Both the position numbers and the translations under genes were made by a program. Source: Planctomycetaceae bacterium (GTDB lineage Bacteria; Planctomycetota; Planctomycetia; Pirellulales; Thermoguttaceae). From it: a stretch of DNA of 16,334 bases. The stretch spans positions 1 through 16,334 of the forward strand of contig JAIRPZ010000105.1 of the NCBI GenBank assembly GCA_031256755.1, written 5' to 3'. Below, piece after piece: positions 7,029-13,844 of this stretch (position 1 is the first letter of the stretch; every line of letters begins with the position of its first letter). The notes beneath the pieces are model-generated. The model had not been told where the DNA came from, did no database searches, and saw only the letters and a program-made list of their open reading frames with translations.

Positions 7029-7034
7029 ATTATA
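7029..7034 (-). promoter_or_regulatory. -10 box of the topoisomerase VI A gene, leaderless start
   Basis: The minus strand reads GTATAATATCGGC then ATG. The perfect TATAAT is 6 bases from the start codon, so the expected +1 coincides with base 7022. No convincing -35 is seen. The context GTATAATA(T)CGGCAT is nearly the same as at the HD-domain gene. Confidence 0.6.
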
Positions 7035-7110
7035 CATGACCGCAGCGAATAACGGAACATGCGTGCGGAAAACGGCGTTCGGCTTTTGGCGGACGCGATA
7101 TTTTTAACGG

Positions 7111-7138
7111 TTGAAATTTCCTGTAAAACGGATAGAAT
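7111..7138 (+). promoter_or_regulatory. promoter of mtnA
   Basis: TTGAAA (7111-7116), a 16-base spacer and TAGAAT (7133-7138). The expected +1 is about 7145, four bases before the mtnA ATG at 7149, leaving no space for a Shine-Dalgarno. Confidence 0.7.
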
Positions 7139-7148
7139 AACGCCCCTT

Positions 7149-8216
7149 ATGACTTACCGCAATATCGAAACACTCTCTTGGATCGGCGGCTGCAACGGCT
7201 CGCTGAAAATGATCGACCAAACGCTCTTGCCGGCAGAACTGAAAGAAATTACGTGCAAAGATGCCGAAACCGTTTGGGAAGCCGTCAAAAAACTCCGCGT
7301 CCGCGGCGCACCCGCCATCGGTATTGCTGCCGCTTACGGCGTTTGTCTCGGTCTGCAAACACTGCCGGACAATGCCGATCTGCCGGCGTTCAAAGCCCGT
7401 CTCGATGAAGTTGCCGCTTATCTGGCAACGAGCCGTCCGACAGCCGTCAATCTTTTCTGGGCTATCGACCGGATGAAAGCAAAAGCGGAATCCCTGTTTG
7501 AATCCAAAAGTGCTGCTGAAATTCGGGAGGCACTTTTTGCCGAAGCCCGCTCCATTCACGAAGAAGACCGGCAGATTTGCCGTGCTATCGGAAAGCATGG
7601 ACAGATGCTTATTCAGAACGGTTCGGCGTGGCTGACGCATTGTAACGCCGGCGGTTTGGCAACAGCGGACTACGGTACGGCTCTTGCACTGTTTTTTGCC
7701 GCTGCCGAATCGGGAAAGACGATTCGTGTTTTTGCTGATGAAACGCGTCCTTTGCTGCAAGGGGCAAGATTAACCGCTTGGGAATTGATGCAGCGGGGCA
7801 TTGATGTGACGCTGATTTGCGATTCGATGGCGGCTCTGGTGATGCGGCAGGGTAAAATTGACGGTGTTGCTGTCGGGGCGGACAGGATTGCCGCCAACGG
7901 CGATACGGCTAATAAAATCGGGACTTACGGCGTTGCGGTGTTGGCAAAAGCACATGGTATACCGTTTTATGTGGCGGCTCCGGTTTCGACATTCGATTTA
8001 ACGCTGGCGGACGGCAGCGGTATTCCGATTGAAGAGCGGGGAGCGGACGAAATTTGTGAGGGTTTCGGCAAACGGACAGCCCCGGACGGGGTTCGCGTGT
8101 ACAATCCGGCGTTTGACGTAACACCGGCAGCACTGATAACCGGCATCATTACGGAACGGGGCATTATTTCGCCGGTCAGCGGAAAAAATATTGCGGCAAT
8201 GCTTTCGCCGGTTTGA
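7149..8216 (+). CDS. mtnA: S-methyl-5-thioribose-1-phosphate isomerase
   Basis: A 355-residue enzyme that isomerises 5-methylthioribose-1-phosphate to methylthioribulose-1-phosphate in the methionine salvage pathway, in the cytoplasm. It belongs to the eIF2B-alpha/beta/delta-like superfamily. Visible motifs are LSWIGG and MIDQTLLP at the N-terminus, VRGAPAIGIAAAYG (51-64), THCNAGGLAT with the likely catalytic C165, ADETRPLLQGARLTAWEL, and VGADRIAANGDTANKIGTY with the likely catalytic D245. The start at 7149 is preferred over the longer frame back to 7059: the family begins just before the WIGG motif, and a TTGAAA/TAGAAT promoter ends 10 bases before this ATG. No other salvage gene is adjacent, so the step is encoded as a single-gene unit. 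The terminator stem overlaps its stop codon. Confidence 0.95.
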   Translation: MTYRNIETLSWIGGCNGSLKMIDQTLLPAELKEITCKDAETVWEAVKKLRVRGAPAIGIAAAYGVCLGLQTLPDNADLPAFKARLDEVAAYLATSRPTAVNLFWAIDRMKAKAESLFESKSAAEIREALFAEARSIHEEDRQICRAIGKHGQMLIQNGSAWLTHCNAGGLATADYGTALALFFAAAESGKTIRVFADETRPLLQGARLTAWELMQRGIDVTLICDSMAALVMRQGKIDGVAVGADRIAANGDTANKIGTYGVAVLAKAHGIPFYVAAPVSTFDLTLADGSGIPIEERGADEICEGFGKRTAPDGVRVYNPAFDVTPAALITGIITERGIISPVSGKNIAAMLSPV

Positions 8217-8257
8217 AGAATGAGACAAATTCATTTTTGCTCATTCTTCAATTTTTT
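8213..8257 (+). terminator. intrinsic terminator of mtnA, overlapping its stop codon
   Basis: TTGAAGAATGAG (8213-8224) pairs perfectly with CTCATTCTTCAA (8240-8251) around a 15-base loop and is followed at once by six T (8252-8257). The mtnA TGA (8214-8216) lies inside the left arm. Confidence 0.9.
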
Positions 8258-8269
8258 GACAGGAGTTTC

Positions 8270-8297
8270 TTGACAAATCTTTTCCGCAATGTATACA
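8270..8297 (+). promoter_or_regulatory. strong promoter-like sequence facing into the IS remnant
   Basis: TTGACA (8270-8275), a 16-base spacer and TATACA (8292-8297) form a near-consensus promoter. Its -10 ends where the IS terminal repeat begins. No intact gene follows on this strand. Confidence 0.5.
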
Positions 8298-8882
8298 GGA
8301 CTTGTTCCCTAACCGTTAAATCGTTATGGTTTTTTGAATTTACAGTTCTTTCCGTCCTTTTGTCCACAGCAGCGATGGAACGCATCAATAAAATATCGAA
8401 AATGCCGAATGAGCAATATCACCCTGCAATACTGCCGCGAATACAGAACAATGGAACATATTGCCGTTGACGACGGCGTTGATGTGAACGTTGTCGATGT
8501 TACCGAACATCCCGTAGAACGTCCGAAAAAACAGGAGCAATGGTATTCCGGCAAGAAAAAACAGCATACGGTAAAGAGTCAAATAGACGCAGTGATTGAT
8601 GAAGCGGCGGGAAAGGTACACCGCGTGACGAAAACACAGACGATTTCAAGTTGTGTAAAGAAACGCGGTTGTTATTCTCTTTGGCGGTGCGTTGTTGCCG
8701 TTAGAAAGGTATGACAACAACTGTGTATCAATATGGCGGGTGTTTATTGAGAGTTTGAATGCGAAGATAAAAGTTAATGGCTTATCCGTACCGCAACCGC
8801 CGGCAACGTCATCTCTTGCCGACGAAACTCGTATGTGCTGTTATTAACAGAGAAAAAATCTTTATAGGTAGGGAACAAGTTC
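8298..8882 (+). mobile_element. decayed IS5-family insertion sequence with 12-bp terminal inverted repeats
   Basis: ACTTGTTCCCTA at 8300-8311 is exactly repeated in inverted orientation as TAGGGAACAAGT at 8869-8880. The similarity continues imperfectly on both sides, so the element spans about 585 bases. It holds fragments of a DDE transposase in three frames. Intact relatives are usually over 800 bases, so internal deletion is likely. I cannot see a clear target-site duplication. The right end abuts the stop codon of the minus-strand membrane gene. Confidence 0.8.
8409..8880 (+). pseudogene. IS5-family DDE transposase remnant, frameshifted and internally deleted
   Basis: Three pieces in three frames follow the order of an IS5-family transposase. 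From 8409: LQYCREYRTMEHIA, then VVDVTEHPVERPKKQEQWYS and GKKKQHTVKSQ, the typical 'ERPKK..YSGKKK.HT.K' catalytic-core segment containing the first DDE aspartate region. From 8734: RVFIESLNAKIKV, equivalent to the 'VEH.NAKIKVFRI' helix near the third catalytic residue. From 8777: MAYPYRNRRQRHLLPTKLVC, the usual 'YRNRR.RHLLR..L..' C-terminus. About 50 residues appear missing between HIA and VVDVTE, and more between the first and second pieces. It cannot make an active transposase. Confidence 0.8.
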
Positions 8883-10446
8883 AATGAATGATCAATTCCA
8901 CGTATTGCAGCAGATTGACTGCCCATGGATTCGACCATGGATTCCAAACCGGGTACGCTGCCGACATAACGGAAATCATCAGCAAAATCATCGCCGATGA
9001 CCGGCGGACAACGCCGCGGCTGCACCAGTCCGCCGCCGTTACCAGCGGCACAGACCAAAGCGGAGCAAGCCAGAACATCCAGCGAAGTGCCGCCGTATTG
9101 CCGCCGTAGTTCCGGTTCGGCTGTTCCATTAGCATATAAAAAACAAAAACAGTCATACTTGTCAGCAAAATCATTCCGGCAGCAAAAAAATGCTCCCGGC
9201 GGCGCAGCCAGATACCGAGTCCGGTGAAACTCAATATCCAAACCGGCGTAAGCGAAAAAATGCCGTGATGCCCGATTGCCGAATGGAAAATATAGGCGAC
9301 ACGCGATTCTTCCCCGACATCGGCTCCCTGCGGCGTTTTCCAATGGCTGTTCAATATTTTACCGCCCCGTTCATATTCAAACATATACCAGTCCTGCTGC
9401 GAATAAGGGGGCCGCAATGTTTGGTGAGCGGCATAATTCGCAGCGAAAAAAGCGGCGGCAATAACCAGTGCTGCCGGAAGAAAACCGCACACCGTCCGAA
9501 AACGCTGAACACCGAAAAGCCATAAACCGGTGAAGACACAAAACATCAGGGCAGGCAGTTCGCACGCAACGGCAAACGCACCGAACAAACCGGCAAAAAT
9601 AAAATACCGCCGGCGGGTTTCGCCGTCATACACAATTCGGACGGCGCAGTAAAACGTTATTGTTACACAAACAACCGCCGGAAGATGATTATTTAACGTA
9701 ACAACAAATGTGGAAAGAAAAGTGCCGAAACAGATAAAGGCAACGCTGAAAATCCGTCCCCAGTCGGTTGTTCCGAACCGGTCGATCAGACGGGCGAGCA
9801 GAAACCAGCAAAAAACGAGCGGCAGCAGGTTGCAGAGAATCAGCATCGTGCGGACAATCAGAAAAAGAAACTGTTCGTTTGCCAGCGAAAGTTTTCCGCC
9901 GCTGACATAAAACATGACGGCATACGGAACGGACAAAACGGTCGGCAGAAGCGGCGGTTTGGACGAAAAAAGATAGCCGGTTTCCGGCTGATCGGGCAGC
10001 GGGTGTCTGACCATATCAATCGTGTCCCAGCCCGGTTCATTCTGGACTTTATCAATCGCATACCAAACGTATTCGTTTCGTTCCGTCCCGTCGGCATTTT
10101 TCACGGTTCGGACAACACGCATCTCCGGTTCGACAAGAGCGCGGATCGTATCCCAGCGGCTCCGGTCATTGGCGGAAAGTAACGGTGTGTCAAATTGTGC
10201 GTTTCGGGCTTCGGAGAAAAGCCGGGTTTCGGTCTTTTTGAGTTCCGCTTTCAGACGGTCTTCGTTAATGTTCGGGTGATCGGCACGAAGACGTTTTTCT
10301 TTTTCGGCAAGTTGTTTCGGAATTTGTTCAATGCGGTACTGTTTCAGTATTTGCATATCCGTCCGGTTGACGGCAAGAATGCGTCCGAACATTAGCGAGG
10401 CGGAAATCAAAATGAGCAAGGTGTATATCTGCTGACGGGAAGGCAT
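8881..10446 (-). CDS. large multi-pass membrane protein, function unknown
   Basis: A 521-residue protein from the ATG at 10446. An N-terminal hydrophobic helix (YTLLILISASLMFGRILAV) is followed by about 130 soluble residues, rich in charged helices and then containing the motif YLFSSKPPLLPTVLSVPYAV. About nine or ten membrane segments follow. The overall plan, a soluble loop after TM1 with an S-K-P-P-L-L segment, resembles GT-C/PMT-like membrane glycosyltransferases, but I see no diagnostic active-site pair and leave it unnamed. Another ATG three codons upstream (10455) falls inside the candidate -10 region. The C-terminus PWSNPWAVNLLQYVELIIH is followed directly by a TGA (8881-8883), which touches the end of the IS remnant, so the last residues or the stop may have been changed by that insertion. 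It is transcribed divergently from the small gene at 10550. Confidence 0.75.
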   Translation of the reverse strand: MPSRQQIYTLLILISASLMFGRILAVNRTDMQILKQYRIEQIPKQLAEKEKRLRADHPNINEDRLKAELKKTETRLFSEARNAQFDTPLLSANDRSRWDTIRALVEPEMRVVRTVKNADGTERNEYVWYAIDKVQNEPGWDTIDMVRHPLPDQPETGYLFSSKPPLLPTVLSVPYAVMFYVSGGKLSLANEQFLFLIVRTMLILCNLLPLVFCWFLLARLIDRFGTTDWGRIFSVAFICFGTFLSTFVVTLNNHLPAVVCVTITFYCAVRIVYDGETRRRYFIFAGLFGAFAVACELPALMFCVFTGLWLFGVQRFRTVCGFLPAALVIAAAFFAANYAAHQTLRPPYSQQDWYMFEYERGGKILNSHWKTPQGADVGEESRVAYIFHSAIGHHGIFSLTPVWILSFTGLGIWLRRREHFFAAGMILLTSMTVFVFYMLMEQPNRNYGGNTAALRWMFWLAPLWSVPLVTAADWCSRGVVRRSSAMILLMISVMSAAYPVWNPWSNPWAVNLLQYVELIIH

Positions 10447-10453
10447 TGCGGAC

Positions 10454-10483
10454 ATAAACAGGTTGACGATGCACGCTTGACAA
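10454..10483 (-). promoter_or_regulatory. candidate promoter of the membrane protein gene
   Basis: The minus strand has TTGTCA (10478-10483) and, 17-18 bases on, TGTTTA or GTTTAT (10454-10460) as a poor -10. The expected +1 is 1-2 bases before the ATG at 10446. The -35 overlaps that of the divergent plus-strand promoter. Confidence 0.35.
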
Positions 10484-10505
10484 GACGGCGGACATCATTG
10501 ATAAT
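10477..10505 (+). promoter_or_regulatory. strong promoter of the small gene at 10550
   Basis: TTGACA (10477-10482), a 17-base spacer and GATAAT (10500-10505) match the housekeeping-sigma consensus at 11 of 12 positions. The expected +1 is near 10512, giving a leader of about 38 bases without a clear Shine-Dalgarno. CTTGACAA at 10476-10483 is repeated inverted as TTGTCAAG at 10537-10544, flanking the promoter, and could be an operator. Confidence 0.7.
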
Positions 10506-10549
10506 AAACCGCAGATTATCAGTAATCATTTACGGTTTGTCAAGACACG

Positions 10550-11053
10550 ATGGGCGAAGTCATTATCGGAGCAGTCATTTTTCTCTTGTACCTTGCTGCC
10601 AATATTTTGTCGGCAATGCAGGAGGCGAAAAAAACCGCCGGACAAAAGCAGGCGGCAGGAAAAAATACGCCGCTGCCGGAAAACGGTGAAGTGATTATCC
10701 GCCAAAAACCGGCGAAACCAAAGCGGAAACGGGAATCACTGGAATTGGTTTTGGAACCCGAAGATACGCCGAGGGCTGTGCCGACACTGGTCAGACAATT
10801 ACCGCCGCAAGGAGAAGGCAGGCGTTTTGATGCCGCACCGGGAACTTTCGATGCAGCGGCGGTTGTTGCACCGTCCATTGATCCGAGCGTCAAGCCGCAG
10901 TTGGAAAGTATTACGGGCATTTATGAACAAGCAGCCAATACGCCGTATTCTTCGGCATCGTCTCCGGTCAACATTGCCGAGTGGCTTGCCAGACCGGAAA
11001 ACATACGCCAAGCGGTCATTACGGCAGAGATTTTCGGAACGAAAAAATGGTGA
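10550..11053 (+). CDS. small single-TM hypothetical protein, planctomycete type
   Basis: A 167-residue protein. Residues 3-22 (EVIIGAVIFLLYLAANILSA) form one membrane helix at the N-terminus, followed by a charged, Lys/Arg/Pro-rich, probably disordered region (about 25-110). The C-terminal segment NIAEWLARPENIRQAVITAE, ending IFGTKKW, resembles the 'sp..lRQAi.l.EIL..P' tail that I associate with uncharacterised planctomycete proteins of this layout. The soluble part is expected in the cytoplasm by the positive-inside rule, because the K/R-rich part follows the helix. No enzymatic motif is present. The start is the first ATG after a strong promoter (10477-10505). It is divergent from the large membrane protein, and their -35 boxes overlap, which suggests coordinated control. 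Confidence 0.75.
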   Translation: MGEVIIGAVIFLLYLAANILSAMQEAKKTAGQKQAAGKNTPLPENGEVIIRQKPAKPKRKRESLELVLEPEDTPRAVPTLVRQLPPQGEGRRFDAAPGTFDAAAVVAPSIDPSVKPQLESITGIYEQAANTPYSSASSPVNIAEWLARPENIRQAVITAEIFGTKKW

Positions 11054-11136
11054 GTTTCGGATTGTGCGTTTGGGCTGAATCCTGTTGACAAGACCGGTTG
11101 ACGTATGTCCGTTTCTTACACCCGTCCGGCAGGATT

Positions 11137-11457
11137 TTACGGAGTTTTGCTTTCCGTCTGTTTTTTCCTGATATATTCCTCCGCATTTTTTTCTTTCAGG
11201 AAACAGGGCAGTTGTTCTGAATCCATGATCAGCGTTTTTCCATTCTCGCCGATGGCTGATTCTTTCCCTAAAACTGCCCATTTGCCGCCGGGTGAAAAGT
11301 GCGGCAATCATCTTTCGATGATAAGCGGTTCTGCGGCGGGCGGTTCGGCACCGCCCGCATAAATACGGAACGGACTGCACGCAATCACGGCTGCCGTGAG
11401 TATGACAGCCGCTGCAAAACAGGAAAAGAATGTCCGATTGTTGAAAATGACCGTCAT
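11137..11457 (-). pseudogene. small exported-protein gene interrupted by an in-frame TGA
   Basis: From the ATG at 11457 the frame encodes a signal-peptide-like start: TVIFNNRTFFSCFAAAVILT and AAVIACSPFRIYAGGAEPPA, ending EPLIIER at codon 49. Codon 50 is TGA (11308-11310). The same frame then continues for 56 more codons, LPHFSPGGKWAVLGKESAIG, ENGKTLIMDSEQLPCF and on to a TAA at 11137-11139. The part after the TGA looks like protein and not random translation. The ATG lies 26 bases after the thiC stop, on the same strand, so it would be the second gene of that transcript. A nonsense mutation (for example CGA to TGA) or a sequencing error is most likely. TGA is an ordinary stop elsewhere in this window, so code reassignment is unlikely. 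I do not recognise the family. Confidence 0.5.
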
Positions 11458-11483
11458 GTTTTTTTGTGGTCTTGTTTGCCGTA

Positions 11484-12830
11484 TCAAGACGTTTGTCCGT
11501 CCCGCAATTTCTTTAATTCCTGTGTTGTTTTCATTGCGCAGAATTTCGGTCCGCACATTGTACAGTAATTTTCGTTACAATTTACCGCACCGGACGAATG
11601 CGGCCCGCCGCTTTTGCACCCGTCTGCCGTCTGCCGTCTGCTCTCTTCGTAATACTCCCGCGCCCTTTCAGGATCAAGCGACAACCGAAACTGCGTTTCC
11701 CAATCGAAAGCAAACCGCGCTTTTGACAATTCATCGTCTCTGTCGCGGGCGTGCGGACGTTTACGGGCAACGTCCGCCGCATGCGCCGCTATTTTGTAAG
11801 CAATCACCCCCTGCCGGACATCCTCCAAATCCGGCAAACCCAAATGCTCCTTCGGCGTAACATAACAGAGCATTGCCGCACCGTAAAATGCCGCCAGCGT
11901 TGCCCCGATAGCACTCGTAATGTGGTCATAACCCGGTGCAATGTCGCAGACCACCGGTCCCAGCACATAAAACGGTGCGCCGTGACAAACCCCGATTTGC
12001 CGCCGGATATTCATTTCGATTTGGTCCAGCGGCACGTGACCGGGACCTTCAATCATCACCTGACAGCCGTGCTGCCACGCACGCAACGTCAGTTCCCCCA
12101 TCGTTTCCAGTTCGCCGAATTGAGCCGCATCCGAAGCATCGTGCAGGCAGCCGGGACGCAGTCCGTCGCCGATACTCCAGCACACATCATACTCCGCCAT
12201 AATTTCGCACAGTTCGTCAAAATGTTCATAAAACGGATTCTCTTTTTTGTGAACCGCCATCCATTTTGCGGTCAAACTTCCGCCGCGCGACACGATTCCG
12301 GCAAGCCGGCGGTCAATCAGCGGTAAATGTTTTTGCAGCAAACCGGCGTGAATCGTCATATAATCGACACCCTGTTTCGCCTGATGTTCCACTGCGTTCA
12401 AAAAATGCTGCGGAGTCATATCGGCAATGTCGTCCAATTGTTCGCAAACCTGATAAAGCGGCACCGTGCCGACCGGAACGCTGACTTCGTCAATGATTTG
12501 CCGCCGCAGCGAGTCAATTTCCGTGCCGGTTGATAAATCCATCACTGTATCGGCACCGTATTTAACCGCGTACTGAACTTTGGCGACTTCGCATCCGGCA
12601 TTACTGGACAGGGCGGAATTGCCGAGATTGGCATTGATTTTGGTGCGGAGAGCCGAACCGATGCCGGCGGGGATTAACTTTTTTTGCCGGTGAATTTTGT
12701 TGGCGGGAATGATGAGATGCCCGGCGGCAATTTCCTGTCTGATGAACTCCGGTTCGAGAAATTCCGTTTCGGCAACGGCAAGCATTTCCGGCGTAATGCG
12801 TCCGGCAAGGGCTTCTGTGTATTGAGTCAT
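11484..12830 (-). CDS. thiC: phosphomethylpyrimidine synthase (HMP-P synthase)
   Basis: A 448-residue radical-SAM enzyme that rearranges 5-aminoimidazole ribotide into HMP phosphate for thiamine biosynthesis. Visible are INANLGNSA (65-73), MDLSTGTEI, TIHAG, SRGGSLTAKWM (181-191), SIGDGLRPG, EGPGHVPLDQIEMN and GPVVCDIAPGYDHITSAIGA. The cluster-binding C-terminal motif CTMCGPKFC is CX2CX4C (C423, C426, C431). The start is the ATG at 12830: TATAAT at 12838-12843 places +1 at about 12831, which excludes the earlier ATG at 12836. This leaves no room for a TPP riboswitch. Between the barrel and the Cys motif lies an unusual stretch, about residues 397-418 (SRRQTADGCKSGGPHSSGAV), encoded partly by a heptanucleotide repeat. 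A small interrupted gene follows; the divergent neighbour is cysW. Other thi genes are not in the window. Confidence 0.96.
   Translation of the reverse strand: MTQYTEALAGRITPEMLAVAETEFLEPEFIRQEIAAGHLIIPANKIHRQKKLIPAGIGSALRTKINANLGNSALSSNAGCEVAKVQYAVKYGADTVMDLSTGTEIDSLRRQIIDEVSVPVGTVPLYQVCEQLDDIADMTPQHFLNAVEHQAKQGVDYMTIHAGLLQKHLPLIDRRLAGIVSRGGSLTAKWMAVHKKENPFYEHFDELCEIMAEYDVCWSIGDGLRPGCLHDASDAAQFGELETMGELTLRAWQHGCQVMIEGPGHVPLDQIEMNIRRQIGVCHGAPFYVLGPVVCDIAPGYDHITSAIGATLAAFYGAAMLCYVTPKEHLGLPDLEDVRQGVIAYKIAAHAADVARKRPHARDRDDELSKARFAFDWETQFRLSLDPERAREYYEESRRQTADGCKSGGPHSSGAVNCNENYCTMCGPKFCAMKTTQELKKLRDGQTS
11622..11641 (-). repeat. heptanucleotide tandem repeat inside thiC
   Basis: The plus strand reads GTCTGCC, GTCTGCC, GTCTGC, almost three copies of a 7-base unit. 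Because 7 is not a multiple of 3, gain or loss of one unit would shift the thiC frame before the cluster-binding cysteines. The reverse-complement unit GGCAGAC also occurs at 728-740. Confidence 0.7.
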
Positions 12831-12837
12831 AGCCATG

Positions 12838-12843
12838 ATTATA
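12838..12843 (-). promoter_or_regulatory. -10 box of thiC, leaderless start
   Basis: The minus strand reads GTTATAATCATGGCT then ATGAC. The TATAAT is 7 bases from the second ATG but only one base from the first, so only the second can be translated from this promoter. No good -35 is visible. No THI-box (CTGAGA) is seen between here and 12934. Confidence 0.6.
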
Positions 12844-12892
12844 ACAAAAAAGTACGGAACCGAGACGCGGAACATTTGCCGCCGGTAACGGG

Positions 12893-12898
12893 TATAAT
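12893..12898 (+). promoter_or_regulatory. candidate -10 box of the cysW-type gene
   Basis: TATAAT lies 39 bases before the ATG at 12938, predicting a leader of about 33 bases. I see no convincing -35 at normal spacing and no strong Shine-Dalgarno. Confidence 0.4.
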
Positions 12899-12937
12899 CA
12901 ACGCCCCAAAAGGTTTCAGCCAAAATCCCTTCCGGTG

Positions 12938-13798
12938 ATGATAAAAAATGTTTCGATTCGGTGGAGCGACAAAATTGTTCCGGCAATTCTGATCAGCGTG
13001 ACACTCGGTTTTATTGCTCTGTTTCTGGTTTTACCGCTCGTTTCTATTTTTTACGAAGCGTTTCGGAAGGGATACGGACTCTATTTTGCCAGTTTCAAGG
13101 AAGAATATGCGTGGCCCGCTGTCCGGCTGACGCTTCTTTGTGCGGCTATTGCCGTTCCGCTGAATGTTGTTTTCGGAGTCGTGGCCGCTTGGTGCATTGC
13201 GAAATTCAACTTTTGGGGCAAAAACGTTTTAATTACGCTCATTGATTTGCCGTTTGCCGTTTCGCCGGTCATTGCAGGATTGGTTTTCGTGCTTGCTTTC
13301 GGACAGCAATCGGCTTTCGGCGCATGGCTGCTTGAACACGACATTAAAATCATTTTCGCCCTGCCGGGGGTCATACTGGCAACGATTTTCGTAACAGTTC
13401 CGTTTGTGGCGAGGGAACTCATTCCGCTGATGCAGGAACAGGGAACACTCGAAGAAGAAGCCGCCGTTGCCCTGGGAGCCGGCGGCTGGCAGATTTTTTG
13501 GCGGGTGACGCTGCCGAATATCAAATGGGGACTGCTTTACGGCGTGCTGCTGTGCAATGCAAGGGCAATGGGGGAATTCGGTGCAGTCAGCGTTGTTTCG
13601 GGGCATATCCGGGGATCGACCAACACGATGCCGCTGTACATCGAAACGCTGTATGCCGGTTATGATGCGGTTTCGGCTTTTTCCGTTGCCACCTTGCTTG
13701 CTGCACTGGCGTTGGTGACGCTCGCGGCGAAGTCGGTTGTGGAATGGAAAGTCAAACGAAAAACCGGCGCAGACCGTCCCGCCGCCGTTGCCCGATAG
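12938..13798 (+). CDS. cysW: sulfate/thiosulfate ABC transporter permease, CysW type
   Basis: A 286-residue inner-membrane permease with about six membrane helices, the first at 14-38 (VPAILISVTLGFIALFLVLP). The ATPase-contacting EAA loop is EEAAVALGAGGWQIFWRV (173-190). The family-specific block is ARAMGEFGAVSVVSGHIRGS, then TNTMPLYIETLYAGY (209-242), characteristic of CysW and not ModB. In the complete system CysW pairs with CysT and two CysA ATPases to import sulfate or thiosulfate delivered by a periplasmic binding protein. None of these partners is in the window: thiC lies divergently upstream and prfA downstream. A GTG immediately before the ATG (12935) is an alternative start. It probably has its own promoter (12893-12898). 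Confidence 0.9.
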   Translation: MIKNVSIRWSDKIVPAILISVTLGFIALFLVLPLVSIFYEAFRKGYGLYFASFKEEYAWPAVRLTLLCAAIAVPLNVVFGVVAAWCIAKFNFWGKNVLITLIDLPFAVSPVIAGLVFVLAFGQQSAFGAWLLEHDIKIIFALPGVILATIFVTVPFVARELIPLMQEQGTLEEEAAVALGAGGWQIFWRVTLPNIKWGLLYGVLLCNARAMGEFGAVSVVSGHIRGSTNTMPLYIETLYAGYDAVSAFSVATLLAALALVTLAAKSVVEWKVKRKTGADRPAAVAR

Positions 13799-13808
13799 TC
13801 CGCCGTGA

Positions 13809-13836
13809 TTGAATTCTGTTTCTCTTCCGGTAGAAT
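13809..13836 (+). promoter_or_regulatory. promoter of prfA, near-leaderless
   Basis: TTGAAT (13809-13814), a 16-base spacer and TAGAAT (13831-13836), with 8 bases to the ATG at 13845. The expected +1 is about 13843. It has the same spacer length and the same TAGAAT -10 as the mtnA promoter. Confidence 0.7.
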
Positions 13837-13844
13837 GAGTACCG

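Noticed and set aside
7104..7760. 218-codon open frame on the minus strand opposite mtnA
   Set aside because: It lies wholly opposite a clear enzyme gene, has no family resemblance and has antisense-type composition.
11105..11362. 85-codon plus-strand ORF between the small gene at 10550 and thiC
   Set aside because: The opposite strand reads a better protein (signal peptide plus continuing frame). The plus-strand ORF has no promoter or ribosome site that I can see.
10799..11380. 193-codon minus-strand ORF overlapping the gene at 10550
   Set aside because: Arg/Cys-rich composition and overlap with a supported gene on the other strand.
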